This document shows, in pieces, positions 1 through 10,292 of a stretch of 64,000 nt of DNA. The translations under genes were made by a program, and so were the position numbers. Positions within the stretch are counted from its first letter, which is position 1, and each line of letters starts with the position of its first letter. The notes under the pieces are model-generated. The model did no database searches and was not told the DNA's origin. It saw only the letters and a list, made by a program, of their open reading frames with translations. This DNA comes from Pseudomonas sp. MH9.2 (GTDB lineage Bacteria; Pseudomonadota; Gammaproteobacteria; Pseudomonadales; Pseudomonadaceae), in assembly GCF_034353875.1 (NCBI RefSeq), contig NZ_CP133784.1, positions 2,942,501 through 3,006,500 on the forward strand. The letters run 5' to 3'.

Positions 1-821
1 AAGCCGGCGGACATGGCACGGGTGAAGTCAACGCCGAAGGGCTGTCCTGGCTCAAACGCAAGATGTTCAAACTCGGCGATGTCGAGAAAATCGACTTTGA
101 AGGCATCAAGCCTGACCGCCGGGCGATTTTCCCGGCAGGTCTGGCGATTCTCGAGGCGATTTTCGATGCGCTGGAACTCAGCCGCATGGATCACTGCGAA
201 GGCGCCCTACGTGAAGGTGTGCTCTACGACCTGATGGGCCGCTACCATCATGAAGACGTCCGTGAACGCACCCTCAGCTCGCTGATGGAGCGTTACCACG
301 TTGACCTTGAACAGGCCGCCCGTGTCGAGCACAAAGCCCTGCACGCCCTTGAGCAGGTCGCTGCGGCCTGGGACCTGGAAGACGATCTGTACAGCGAGCT
401 GTTGAGCTGGGCCGCCAAGGTGCATGAAGTGGGGCTGGACATCGCCCACTATCACTACCACAAGCACGGCGCGTACCTGATCGAACACTCTGACCTGGCC
501 GGTTTCTCCCGCGAAGATCAGCTCATGCTGGCCCTGCTGGTGCGTGGCCACCGCCGCAATATTCCCAAGGACAAGTTCGCCGAGTTCGGCGATGAAGGCA
601 TCAAGCTGATTCGCCTGTGCGTGTTGCTGCGCTTTGCGATCCTGTTCCATCACATTCGTGGCACCCAAGAGATGCCGCAAGTGACCTTGCACGCGAACGG
701 TCAGAACCTGGACGCGCTGTTCCCGGACAACTGGCTGGAAAACAACCAACTGACTCAGGCCGACTTCGCGCAGGAAGCGGAGTGGTTGACCCGAGTCGGT
801 ATCGTCTTCAGCGTACGCTGA
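1..821 (+). CDS. ppx: Exopolyphosphatase Ppx, C-terminal part (5' truncated by window edge)
   Basis: Open from the first bases in the frame that ends with TGA at 819-821; about 272 residues are visible of a protein normally near 500. The visible part corresponds to the end of the second Ppx/GppA actin-like lobe (LSWLKRKMF, then [17 protein letters not shown]) and the helical HD-like C-terminal domain ([19 protein letters not shown], a histidine-rich helix typical of Ppx). Ppx releases phosphate from polyphosphate chain ends in the cytoplasm. It is convergent with ppk and the two coding regions overlap by 14 bp at their 3' ends, so the synthesising and degrading enzymes lie tail to tail. GppA is the alternative family member, but pairing with ppk favours Ppx. 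Confidence 0.95.
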   Translation, partial: AGGHGTGEVNAEGLSWLKRKMFKLGDVEKIDFEGIKPDRRAIFPAGLAILEAIFDALELSRMDHCEGALREGVLYDLMGRYHHEDVRERTLSSLMERYHVDLEQAARVEHKALHALEQVAAAWDLEDDLYSELLSWAAKVHEVGLDIAHYHYHKHGAYLIEHSDLAGFSREDQLMLALLVRGHRRNIPKDKFAEFGDEGIKLIRLCVLLRFAILFHHIRGTQEMPQVTLHANGQNLDALFPDNWLENNQLTQADFAQEAEWLTRVGIVFSVR

Positions 822-3021
822 GGACCGGGTTGCTCAGGCGCTCAAGCAGAGTGGCCTGGGCGCTGCGCGGGTTCTGGTTGCCGGTTGGCGTGCTGCGGAC
901 GTAACGACCGTCCGAGTGCAGGATCCAGGCATGGGTGTTGTCGGTCAGGTAACTTTCCAGCTCCCTCTTGACCCGCAGGATCAACTTTTTGCCTTCCACC
1001 GGGAAGCAAGTCTCGACCCGCTTGTCGAGGTTGCGCTCCATCCAGTCAGCGCTGGACAGGTACATCTGCTCTTCACCGCCATTGAGGAAGTAGAAGACCC
1101 GCGTGTGCTCCAGGAAGCGACCGATGATCGAGCGCACATAGATGTTGTGCGAAACGCCGGCAATTCCAGGACGCAGGCAGCACATGCCCCGCACCACCAA
1201 ATCGATACGCACGCCAGACTGACTGGCCTTGTACAACGCGCGAATGATCTTCGGATCAGTCAATGAGTTGAACTTGGCGATGATGTGCGCCGGCTTGCCA
1301 TCGAGCGCGAACTGCGTCTCGCGGGCAATCATGTCGAGCATGCCTTTTTTCAGGGTGAACGGCGCATGCAGCAGCTTCTTCATGCGCAACGTTTTACCCA
1401 TGCCGATCAACTGACTGAACAACTTGCCGACGTCCTCGCACAAGGCGTCATCGGAGGTCAGCAGGCTGTAGTCGGTATATAGGCGAGCATTGCCGGCGTG
1501 GTAGTTACCCGTCCCCAAGTGCGCATAACGGACGATTTCACCGGCTTCACGGCGCAGGATGAGCATCATCTTGGCGTGCGTTTTGAAGCCGACCACACCA
1601 TAAATCACCACCGCACCGGCCGCTTGCAGACGGCTGGCCAGTTGCAGGTTGGATTCTTCATCGAAACGCGCACGCAACTCGATCACGACCGTAACTTCTT
1701 TGCCGTTACGCGCAGCATCGACCAGCGCATCGACGATTTCCGAGTTGGCACCGCTGCGGTACAGGGTCTGCCGGACCGCCAACACATGCGGGTCTTTCGC
1801 TGCCTGACGCAGCAGGTCCACCACGGGGGTGAAGGACTCGAACGGGTGCAGCAGCAGAATGTCCTGCTTGCTGATCACGTTGAAAATGTTCTCGCTGTTC
1901 TGCAACAGCTTGGGGATCGCTGGAGTGAACGGCGTGTACTGAAGCTCAGGATGGCTGTCCAGGCTGGTGATACTGAACAGACGCGTGAGGTTGACCGGAC
2001 CGTTGACGCGATACAGTTCGGTGTCGCTCAGGTTGAACTGTTTGAGCAAGTAGTCGGACAGGTGTTTCGGGCATGTATCAGCGACTTCCAGGCGCACTGC
2101 ATCGCCATAACGACGCGAAAAAAGTTCGCCACGCAGAGCACGGGCCAAGTCTTCGACGTCCTCGGTATCGACCGCCAGGTCGGCGTTTCGGGTCAAACGG
2201 AACTGGTAGCAGCCCTTGACCTTCATGCCCTGGAACAGGTCATCGGCGTGAGCGTGGATCATCGATGACAGGAATACATAATTGTCCCCTGTCCCACCGA
2301 TCTCTTCCGGAACCTTGATGATTCGCGGCAACAGACGCGGTGCCGGGATGATCGCCAGCCCTGAGTCGCGACCGAAGGCGTCAACGCCTTCCAGCTCGAC
2401 GATAAAGTTCAGGCTCTTGTTCACCAGCAACGGAAACGGGTGCGTTGGGTCGAGCCCGATCGGGGTGATGATCGGCGCAATTTCGTCACGGAAATAGCGA
2501 CGAACCCAAGCCTTGAGCTTCGCCGTCCAGTAACGACGACGAATGAAGCGAACCTGATGTTTTTCCAGCTCGGGCAGCAAAATGTCGTTGAGGATCGCGT
2601 ATTGGCGATCAACATGACCATGCACCAGCTCGCTGATCCGTGCCAGCGCCTGATGGGGCTGCAAACCGTCTGCGCCCGCCTGTTCTCGAGCGAAAGTGAT
2701 CTGCTTCTTCAGGCCGGCAACACGAATTTCGAAGAACTCATCAAGGTTACTGGAGAAGATCAACAGAAACTTCAGCCGCTCCAGTAATGGATAAGACTCG
2801 TCCAGCGCCTGTTCCAGTACCCGAATATTGAACTGCAATTGCGACAGCTCGCGATGGATGTACAGGCTGCTGTCGTCCAGGTTCGGGATGACGATGGCCT
2901 GTGCCACCGGTACGGGTAGCACTTCAGGGACGGGCAGCACTTCGATGCTTGGCTCAACCACCGGCTGAGCCTCCTGGACGGCGATCTGAACAGCTGCTTC
3001 GGTGAGTCCTTCGGTATTCAT
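808..3021 (-). CDS. ppk: Polyphosphate kinase 1
   Basis: A 737-residue PPK1, which polymerises the ATP gamma-phosphate into polyphosphate. N-terminal domain ([15 protein letters not shown], about residues 50-150), middle head domain, and two phospholipase-D-like C-terminal domains. The autophosphorylated histidine lies in [11 protein letters not shown], and the second-domain motifs ([17 protein letters not shown]) are intact. The first 45 residues are a Pseudomonas-type Pro/Val/Glu-rich extension. The ATG at 3021 has AGGAAC upstream at good spacing. It lies 18 nt after hemB on the same strand, so hemB-ppk are probably cotranscribed. Its 3' end overlaps ppx by 14 bp in convergent orientation. 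Confidence 0.98.
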   Translation of the reverse strand: MNTEGLTEAAVQIAVQEAQPVVEPSIEVLPVPEVLPVPVAQAIVIPNLDDSSLYIHRELSQLQFNIRVLEQALDESYPLLERLKFLLIFSSNLDEFFEIRVAGLKKQITFAREQAGADGLQPHQALARISELVHGHVDRQYAILNDILLPELEKHQVRFIRRRYWTAKLKAWVRRYFRDEIAPIITPIGLDPTHPFPLLVNKSLNFIVELEGVDAFGRDSGLAIIPAPRLLPRIIKVPEEIGGTGDNYVFLSSMIHAHADDLFQGMKVKGCYQFRLTRNADLAVDTEDVEDLARALRGELFSRRYGDAVRLEVADTCPKHLSDYLLKQFNLSDTELYRVNGPVNLTRLFSITSLDSHPELQYTPFTPAIPKLLQNSENIFNVISKQDILLLHPFESFTPVVDLLRQAAKDPHVLAVRQTLYRSGANSEIVDALVDAARNGKEVTVVIELRARFDEESNLQLASRLQAAGAVVIYGVVGFKTHAKMMLILRREAGEIVRYAHLGTGNYHAGNARLYTDYSLLTSDDALCEDVGKLFSQLIGMGKTLRMKKLLHAPFTLKKGMLDMIARETQFALDGKPAHIIAKFNSLTDPKIIRALYKASQSGVRIDLVVRGMCCLRPGIAGVSHNIYVRSIIGRFLEHTRVFYFLNGGEEQMYLSSADWMERNLDKRVETCFPVEGKKLILRVKRELESYLTDNTHAWILHSDGRYVRSTPTGNQNPRSAQATLLERLSNPVLSVR

Positions 3022-3039
3022 GGGTGTTCCTGATAGGGA

Positions 3040-4104
<1,065 letters not shown>

Positions 4105-4257
4105 TTATGACCAATGTATGACATCTATGCGCAACGTGCGACGGTAGGACGCAACCATTGTCTCCGTAGGAATTCTTCACGTCGAGACACATATCCACAC
4201 TTTCCTGAATGTCTTCTAAGCGTTAGGCTGCGCGTTCATTTCGCCAGCACCCAGACA

Positions 4258-4878
4258 ATGCTCCAACAATTTTTGCAGGACTTTGGCTACTTTGCCCTTT
4301 TCCTTGGAACCTTTTTTGAAGGTGAGACGATCCTTGTCCTCGCCGGCTTTCTTGCGTTCCGAGGTTACATGGATATCAACATGGTCGTGGTCGTGGCCTT
4401 CCTTGGAAGCTACGCCGGTGATCAGCTTTGGTATTTCCTGGGGCGTAAGCACGGCCGCAAGTTGCTGGCACGCAAACCGCGCTGGCAGTTATTGGGTGAC
4501 AAGGCCCTGGAGCAAATTCGCAAACACCCGGATATCTGGGTGCTGAGTTTTCGCTTCGTCTATGGGCTGCGTACCGTGATGCCGGTGGCGATTGGCCTGT
4601 CCGGTTATCCGCCTGGGCGCTACCTGCTGCTCAATGGCCTGGGTGCCGGTGTCTGGGCCGCGGCACTGGGTGCGGCCGCTTATCACTTTGGCGCACTACT
4701 CGAAGGTCTGCTGGGTAACGTCAAAAAATATGAGCTTTGGGTGCTGGGCGCCCTGCTATTGCTTGGCGGCGTTCTGTGGCTACGTAGACGAATCAAAGCC
4801 GCACGCATTGCCAAAGAGCTGGAAATGACGTCCGCCAAAGTCGTCACCGTTGACGTCAAGAGTCAGCCAAACGAATGA
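4258..4878 (+). CDS. DedA family inner-membrane protein
   Basis: A 206-residue polytopic membrane protein of the DedA (SNARE-associated/VTT) family, whose members act in membrane homeostasis, for example undecaprenyl phosphate or lipid flipping. Seen: FGYFALFLGTFFEGE near the N terminus, GSYAGDQLWYFLGRKHG, then the family signature FRFVYGLRTVMPVAIGLSG, and two C-terminal membrane segments ending in a basic tail (LRRRIKAARIAKELE). I chose the ATG at 4258 because homology starts there (MLQQFLQDFGYFALF); an in-frame upstream extension to 4114 has no family character. No clear Shine-Dalgarno is visible. Its 3' end overlaps the convergent desaturase-type gene by 23 bp. The exact substrate cannot be read from sequence. 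Confidence 0.93.
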   Translation: MLQQFLQDFGYFALFLGTFFEGETILVLAGFLAFRGYMDINMVVVVAFLGSYAGDQLWYFLGRKHGRKLLARKPRWQLLGDKALEQIRKHPDIWVLSFRFVYGLRTVMPVAIGLSGYPPGRYLLLNGLGAGVWAAALGAAAYHFGALLEGLLGNVKKYELWVLGALLLLGGVLWLRRRIKAARIAKELEMTSAKVVTVDVKSQPNE

Positions 4879-6094
4879 AATGTCCGCGAGCGCAATACAG
4901 CCCCATTGCGCTCAGCAGCACGTAAGTCAGCAAGGTCACCCAGCCCAGCGGACTCACGGCCCAAAGCCCCAGCGCCTGCGCAAGCCCCATTAACGGCACG
5001 TTCAGCACCAGACGGGCGCACTCCAGCTTGATCGCCCCAGGCCGGTTCTCCAGCGCCACGCCGAGCACAAACAAACCAAGCGTGACCCAGACCCAGCCGA
5101 GCACCAGTGCCGGCGGGGCCAAGCTGTCGCCCACCCCCATCAGGTAGCTGCCCAACGCAGCATGGATAGCGAACTGCGCGGCGATGTAGACCTGCTGCGA
5201 ACGGCTTAACGGCACCTCGAATTTGCGAAACTGGCTCAGGTCTGCCTTGCCCAGCGGGTACTTGGTCGCGACATCCGCCGGGCGCCAGCCGGTGCGCATA
5301 AACCAGATCCGCAGCGCATCCCACAGGCTCTCGGTACGCCGTGCGTCGGCGGCAAGTTGGGCGTAAAACTGCACGTTTGCCCATAATGGATTCCAGCTCG
5401 CCAGTGGCGTGGTGACACCGAAAATCGTTGGATCACTGTCCAGCTCTTCCTGGAAAGAACCCAATAATCTGTCCCAGACAATGAACACTCCGCCGTAGTT
5501 GCGATCCATGTAAACAGGGTTCTGCGCATGGTGAACACGATGATTGGACGGGGTCACGAACACCCATTCGAACCAGCCCAGCTTGGGAATGTGGCGGGTG
5601 TGCACCCAGAACTGATACAACAAATTGAGCGCCGCGACGCTGACGAACACCAGCAAGGGCACGCCCAGCACTGCCATCGGCAGGTAGAAAATCCAACTGA
5701 GCAGAAAGCCGGTGCTGGTCTGACGCAGAGCCGTGGAGAGGTTGTACTCCTCACTCTGGTGATGGACTGAATGCGCCGCCCACAATACGTTGCGCTCGTG
5801 CCCCATGCGGTGCAGCCAGTAGTAACAGAAGTCATAGAGCACGAACGCAAACACCCACACCCATGGGCTGTCGGGCGAAAGCTGCTGCAGCGACAGATGC
5901 TCAAGGGCAAACGCGTAGGTCAGCACGCCGACGCCCTTGGTCAGCAAGCCGCTGGTAGTCGACAGCACGCCCGTGCTCAGGCTGTTGATCGAATCGGACA
6001 AGCGATACGTATTAACCTTGCGCCAACGATCAGCCAACAGCTCCACGGCAATCAGCACAAAGAAGAACGGCACGGCATACAGAATCAAATTCAT
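4856..6094 (-). CDS. Sterol desaturase/fatty acid hydroxylase family membrane protein
   Basis: A 412-residue integral membrane di-iron enzyme of the FA_hydroxylase family. The histidine clusters are HRMGH (in YWLHRMGHE), HSVHH (AAHSVHHQSEE) and NHRVHHAQN, spaced as in the family, followed by NYGGVFIVWDRLLGSF. Hydrophobic segments occur at the N terminus (LILYAVPFFFVLIAVELL), around the His boxes and as several C-terminal helices (about residues 300-405) that are longer than in minimal family members. The ATG at 6094 is preferred; a TTG 30 nt upstream is also open. The substrate is unknown; sterol, carotenoid or lipid hydroxylation are the known family roles. Its 3' end overlaps the dedA-type gene by 23 bp. 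Confidence 0.9.
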   Translation of the reverse strand: MNLILYAVPFFFVLIAVELLADRWRKVNTYRLSDSINSLSTGVLSTTSGLLTKGVGVLTYAFALEHLSLQQLSPDSPWVWVFAFVLYDFCYYWLHRMGHERNVLWAAHSVHHQSEEYNLSTALRQTSTGFLLSWIFYLPMAVLGVPLLVFVSVAALNLLYQFWVHTRHIPKLGWFEWVFVTPSNHRVHHAQNPVYMDRNYGGVFIVWDRLLGSFQEELDSDPTIFGVTTPLASWNPLWANVQFYAQLAADARRTESLWDALRIWFMRTGWRPADVATKYPLGKADLSQFRKFEVPLSRSQQVYIAAQFAIHAALGSYLMGVGDSLAPPALVLGWVWVTLGLFVLGVALENRPGAIKLECARLVLNVPLMGLAQALGLWAVSPLGWVTLLTYVLLSAMGLYCARGHFIRLADS

Positions 6095-6267
6095 GGGGTT
6101 GCCACTCAGGAGGCCTCTTGCCAAAGATTAGGCCCGGATTGGCCAAAACCCTATGGCAGCGAATGACAAATTAGTGGACATTTAACGACATTCTTGTCAC
6201 AGCCTTTAAAGAAACGGCCAGCGTGCGAATCAGCCGATTCAGCGCCATGAACAGGAGCAAAAACGCG

Positions 6268-6936
6268 ATGCAAAAGAGAGTGGCAGTGATTCTTTCCGGC
6301 TGCGGCGTCCAGGACGGAGCGGAGATCCATGAGAGCGTCCTCACCCTGCTGCGCCTGGACCAACGCGGCGTCGAGGTTCAATGTTTTGCCCCTGATATTG
6401 CGCAACACGATGTGATCAACCATCTGACCGGCGAAAAAATGTCCGAGTCGCGCAACGTCCTGATCGAGTCTGCACGTATTGCCCGTGGCGCGATCAAGGA
6501 TATTCGCGAGGCCAATGCAGAGGATTTTGATGCGCTGATCATGCCGGGTGGATTTGGCGTGGCGAAAAACCTGTCCAATTTCGCCTTCGAAGGCGTCCAT
6601 TGCAGCCTGCAGCCTGAGCTTCTGACGCTGGCCGAAGCCTTTGCCGAATCAGGGAAACCCATAGGGTTGATCTGCATTTCCCCCGCGTTGGCCGCGAAAA
6701 TCTATGGGCCGGGCGTAACCTGCACCATCGGCAACGACCCGGACACCGCCAAGGCCATCTGCAAAATGGGCGGCATCCACAAAGAGTGCGCAGTCGACGA
6801 GATTGTCGAGGACACCGCACGCAAACTGGTCAGCACCCCGGCCTACATGACCGCCCAGTCGATCAGCGAATCGGCGGCCGGGATCAACAAACTGGTGGAT
6901 CGGGTGATTGAGTTGACGCAGGAAAACGACGATTAA
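6268..6936 (+). CDS. elbB: ElbB-type glyoxalase (DJ-1/PfpI superfamily)
   Basis: A 222-residue DJ-1/PfpI-superfamily protein, close in length to E. coli ElbB (217). Starts VAVILSGCGVQDGAEIHESV; the nucleophile elbow is IGLICISPALAAKIYG with the conserved Cys, and MPGGFGVAKNLSNFAF is the family's second hallmark. ElbB has glyoxalase III-like activity and was historically linked to isoprenoid synthesis; its physiological role is uncertain. The ATG at 6268 is preceded by AGGAGC, which decides against two in-frame upstream starts. It stands alone, convergent with the YaiI/YqxD gene 24 bp downstream. Confidence 0.93.
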   Translation: MQKRVAVILSGCGVQDGAEIHESVLTLLRLDQRGVEVQCFAPDIAQHDVINHLTGEKMSESRNVLIESARIARGAIKDIREANAEDFDALIMPGGFGVAKNLSNFAFEGVHCSLQPELLTLAEAFAESGKPIGLICISPALAAKIYGPGVTCTIGNDPDTAKAICKMGGIHKECAVDEIVEDTARKLVSTPAYMTAQSISESAAGINKLVDRVIELTQENDD

Positions 6937-6960
6937 CGGTGAACATCGCCCAATCCTGAC

Positions 6961-7419
6961 TTAAGGGTATTCCCGCGCCAGCCGCGTCAGAATCCTGTCC
7001 AGCGCATTGGCGAACGCTTGTTTTTCACGGTCGCCATGGGGCGCTGGGCCACCGCTCATCTGGCCCTGATCACGCAGGTCAGTGAACAGGTTTCGCACCG
7101 CCAGACGATCCCCCATGTTCTGCGGGTCGAACTCGCGGCCCCGAGGGTCGAGTGCCGCAACGCTTTTTTTGATCAGCCGATCCGCCAACGGCACATCGCT
7201 GCAAATCACCAGTTCGCCCGGCACGGCATGCTCGACCAGGTAATCATCCGCCGCGTCTGGCCCGCTGGGCACCACGATCAATTTGACGCACGCGTACGTC
7301 GGTTTGACCTGGCTTTGCCCAGCCACCAGCAATACCTCGAAATGACGCTTCAAAGCGAACTTGATGACTTGGTCTTTAGCTGCCCGGGGGCAAGCGTCGG
7401 CATCGATCCAGACGCGCAT
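6961..7419 (-). CDS. YaiI/YqxD family protein (UPF0178)
   Basis: A 152-residue member of UPF0178 (YaiI/YqxD), a PIN-like fold family of unproven function. The family features are the N-terminal VWIDADACPRAAKDQV, then VVPSGPDAADDYLVEHA and DVPLADRLIKK, with the acidic residues of a possible nuclease-like site intact. The C terminus (FANALDRILTRLAR) is also typical. It is downstream of the FTR1-type gene on the same strand (9-bp gap), so it may be cotranscribed with it, and convergent with elbB. No catalytic activity can be assigned from sequence. Confidence 0.93.
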   Translation of the reverse strand: MRVWIDADACPRAAKDQVIKFALKRHFEVLLVAGQSQVKPTYACVKLIVVPSGPDAADDYLVEHAVPGELVICSDVPLADRLIKKSVAALDPRGREFDPQNMGDRLAVRNLFTDLRDQGQMSGGPAPHGDREKQAFANALDRILTRLAREYP

Positions 7420-7428
7420 ACAGTTTTC

Positions 7429-9324
7429 CTAGACCGCCAGAATGCGGCGTTTCTCAGCCAAACGGCTACGGCCATACAACACGGCAATCGCTAACAAGGC
7501 AACTGCCTGTGCTGACAGCGAGTACGCGTCGGCATGAATACCCAGCCAATCGAACTCGAAGAACGGCACCGGACGCGTGCCGAAGACTCCAGCCTCTTGC
7601 AACGCCTTGACACCATGCCCGGCAAACACCACCGACAACCCGCACAGCAGCCCTGCGTTGATGCTGAAAAACAGCGCCAGTGGCAGCTTGGCCGAACCGC
7701 GCAAAATCACCCAAGCCAGACCGACCAACAACACCAGCGCCGTCGCGCCACCGGCCAGCACGGCGTTATGACCCGCTGGACCGGCCTGCAGCCACAGGGT
7801 TTCGTAGAACAGGATGACCTCGAACAACTCGCGATAGACCGAGAAGAAGGCAAGGATTGCGAAGCCAAAACGGCCACCACCGCCCACCAGGCTGCTCTTG
7901 ATGTAATCCTGCCAGGCGGCGGCATGACGGCGGTCGTGCATCCATACCCCGAGCCACAACACCATGACGCTGGCAAACAACGCCGTGGCACCTTCAAGCA
8001 ATTCACGCTGAGCGCCGCTGACATCAATCACATACGCGGCCACCGCCCACGTCGCGAGACCCGCGAGCAGGGCCAGCCCCCAACCCATGTTGACGCTGCG
8101 TACCGCCGACTCCTGGCCAGTGTTGCGCAGGAACGCCAGAATCGCCGCCAGCACCAGAATCGCTTCCAGACCTTCGCGCAGCAGAATCAGCAGACCCGAG
8201 ATATAGCTCAGCGACAGACTCAGGCCATCGCTGCCGAGCAGATCCGCCGATTGTTTGAGCAGGGCTTTAGCCGCTTCCAGCTTCTGCGCTGCCTGCGCTA
8301 CCGGCAGGCCATCCTGCAACGACTGACGGTAAGCCATCAGGGATTTTTCAGTGGCCTTGCGAACGTTGGGGTCGACGTTGTCCAGCGAGCTTTCAACCAG
8401 CTCAAACCCTTCCAGATAGGCCGCGACCGACAGGTCATACGCTTGCTCGTGATCGCCTGCACGGTACGCCGCCAGGCTCCTGTCCAGCGTCATGCGGGTG
8501 TATTCGAGCAGTTGCCCAGGGCCACGTTGTGCTTGCGGTGGCTGGGCGCGCTGGGCACGGAAGGTCGCGGCAACCTCAACACCTTGAGCCGCACTCACTT
8601 CTGCCGGCGTTTGCCGGGCCAGATCGGCCAAATTGAATACCGTGCCTTTGGCCGCAGCGGGATCAGCCGTGAAACTGGCGATATAGGTCGCCACGTCCCA
8701 ACGCTGACGGTCGTCCAGTTGGTCGGCGAACGCGGGCATGTCCGTGCCTTGCACACCCAGGCCCAGCGTGTTGTAAACGTCATACAGACTTAAGTGGTCG
8801 AGTCGGGCCTTGTTACGCAGATTGGCGGGCGGCGGCGTCAAACCAATCCCGGCCGGACCATCACCCGCCCCGGCGTCACCATGGCACACCGAACAATGCT
8901 GGGCGTATAACGGCGCACCGCGGGCAGGATCGGGGGTGATTGCCGGGGCTTGGCTGACTTCGTACGTCACCGCCAGCTTCGCCGCCAGTAGTCGAGCCTG
9001 GCGCGCTACAGCCGCGCCCTCTTGATGCTCGCTCACGGCCTCGCGCAAGCTGCCAACGCCCTGCTCCAGCTCCGTGCGCTCCGCACGGGCAGGCAACGTG
9101 ACAATCAAACCCTGCAAGACGGTCAGAAATTCCAACTGTTCGCGGTATTCAGATTCATCGATGACCTTTCCATCAGCAACGGTCGCGGGATAGTCCGCAC
9201 CTATATAACCCAGCATGTGTAACGCCTGAGCGGCGCCATCAACAGGGTTAGCCAGCAACTCGAAGCTGCACAGGACAAACACGGGCAGCATCAGCCAAGC
9301 CCAAAAACGGGAGGGGAAAGACAT
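7429..9324 (-). CDS. Cytochrome c-FTR1 family iron permease fusion
   Basis: A 631-residue fusion. Residues 1-26 are a signal peptide. Residues about 120-215 form a class I c-type cytochrome domain with haem motif CSVCHG and a distal Met in GTDMPAFAD. The C-terminal half is an FTR1-type permease with about seven membrane segments carrying the two REXXE-like motifs, REGLEAILV and YRELFEVILF, which bind iron in FTR1. The likely role is import of iron across the inner membrane with a periplasmic haem domain for electron transfer; that coupling is inference. The ATG at 9324 is used; a TTG lies directly before it. It is followed at 9 bp by the YaiI/YqxD gene. No EfeO/EfeB, P19 or multicopper oxidase partner lies adjacent. 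Confidence 0.93.
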   Translation of the reverse strand: MSFPSRFWAWLMLPVFVLCSFELLANPVDGAAQALHMLGYIGADYPATVADGKVIDESEYREQLEFLTVLQGLIVTLPARAERTELEQGVGSLREAVSEHQEGAAVARQARLLAAKLAVTYEVSQAPAITPDPARGAPLYAQHCSVCHGDAGAGDGPAGIGLTPPPANLRNKARLDHLSLYDVYNTLGLGVQGTDMPAFADQLDDRQRWDVATYIASFTADPAAAKGTVFNLADLARQTPAEVSAAQGVEVAATFRAQRAQPPQAQRGPGQLLEYTRMTLDRSLAAYRAGDHEQAYDLSVAAYLEGFELVESSLDNVDPNVRKATEKSLMAYRQSLQDGLPVAQAAQKLEAAKALLKQSADLLGSDGLSLSLSYISGLLILLREGLEAILVLAAILAFLRNTGQESAVRSVNMGWGLALLAGLATWAVAAYVIDVSGAQRELLEGATALFASVMVLWLGVWMHDRRHAAAWQDYIKSSLVGGGGRFGFAILAFFSVYRELFEVILFYETLWLQAGPAGHNAVLAGGATALVLLVGLAWVILRGSAKLPLALFFSINAGLLCGLSVVFAGHGVKALQEAGVFGTRPVPFFEFDWLGIHADAYSLSAQAVALLAIAVLYGRSRLAEKRRILAV

Positions 9325-9499
9325 CAAGGAATCCCAAATAAGAATGCGTTGTATTACATTGTATCAATATTTCTCGTTCGCATGCAGCTACGTTTGGGAT
9401 GGACGGTGCGACACCGCGCCGCACAGCCTCCTGAGCATGTCTGTGGGTGCGATGGTCTGTTCGCGAACGAGACTGCGCGCGCCCAACGCGCAATCTCTG

Positions 9500-9520
9500 C
9501 GGGAGCGAATTCATTCTCGA
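9500..9520. repeat. REP-like repeat unit
   Basis: GGGAGCGAATTCATTCTCGA lies between the FTR1-type and LysE-type genes, with GC-rich dyad sequence just before it (GCGCGC...CGCGC, 9475-9490). It matches units at 37053 and 59897 except for one base in the second arm. This is the Pseudomonas intergenic REP type. Confidence 0.7.
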
Positions 9521-9550
9521 TGACGGCAAGTCAGGCATCGACGATTTGAA

Positions 9551-10183
9551 TCAAGCGATACCGCGATGGATCGTGGCCAGAAATGCCGCTGCACCGACGA
9601 ACAATCCAGCAAAGGTCCGGTTCATCCGGCGCTGCTGCTTAGGCGTGCGCAGCAGGCGCAACACTCGCGAAGCCAGCCCGGTATAACCGGCCATCACCGT
9701 CAGGTCGACCGCAACCATAGTGGCGCAGATGATCAGGTATTGGGCGAGGAGCGGCTGATGCGGGTCGATGAATTGCGGCAGGATCGCCAGCATGAACACC
9801 AGGGCCTTGGGGTTGCTGATATTCACCAGAAAGCCGCGCATGACCAGGCTCAAGGGCCGACCAATCGGGCGTACGGCGGCGTCATCGGCCATGTCGCTGG
9901 GCAGCGCGCGCCATTGTTTGATGGCCAGATAGACCAGATAGAGTACGCCAAACCATTTGATCAGGCTGAAGGCCAGTGCGGACGCTGCAAGGACTGCACC
10001 CACACCCGCCGCAACAATCGCAATCTGCAACACCAGCGCCAATTGCAGGCCCAGCACGTTCCAGTAACCGCGCCAGAAACCGTATTGCAACCCGCACGAC
10101 ATGGAGGCGATAGCGCCAGCCCCTGGAGACAGGCTGATAACCCAGCAGGCGGCAAAAAATGCCAGCCACGTTTCAAGCAACAT
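9551..10183 (-). CDS. LysE/RhtB family amino-acid exporter
   Basis: A 210-residue protein with the six-helix pattern of LysE/RhtB exporters. The N-terminal signature is ISLSPGAGAIASMSCGLQYG, a middle loop follows with the SNPKALVFMLAILPQFI motif, and a basic segment (RVLRLLRTPKQQRRMNRTFAGLF) precedes the last helix. It would export an amino acid or a related metabolite by proton exchange; the substrate is not predictable. The ATG at 10183 has GAGG six bases upstream; the overlapping GTG at 10186 is the alternative. It is monocistronic, about 100 bp from the ABC-F gene upstream. Confidence 0.92.
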   Translation of the reverse strand: MLLETWLAFFAACWVISLSPGAGAIASMSCGLQYGFWRGYWNVLGLQLALVLQIAIVAAGVGAVLAASALAFSLIKWFGVLYLVYLAIKQWRALPSDMADDAAVRPIGRPLSLVMRGFLVNISNPKALVFMLAILPQFIDPHQPLLAQYLIICATMVAVDLTVMAGYTGLASRVLRLLRTPKQQRRMNRTFAGLFVGAAAFLATIHRGIA

Positions 10184-10292
10184 CACACACCTCAGGCAAG
10201 ACCGGAATGCCTTCTAAGCTAATGTTTGCGCCGAAAAATGACTATTTATTTTTAAGGCCTGCGTGCCAATGCACAACAGGCACGCGCATTGA

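Noticed and set aside
7534..8793. A 419-codon open frame antisense to the FTR1-type gene
   Set aside because: Gln/His/Arg-rich composition of a GC-rich shadow frame, no domain, and fully inside a gene with clear motifs.
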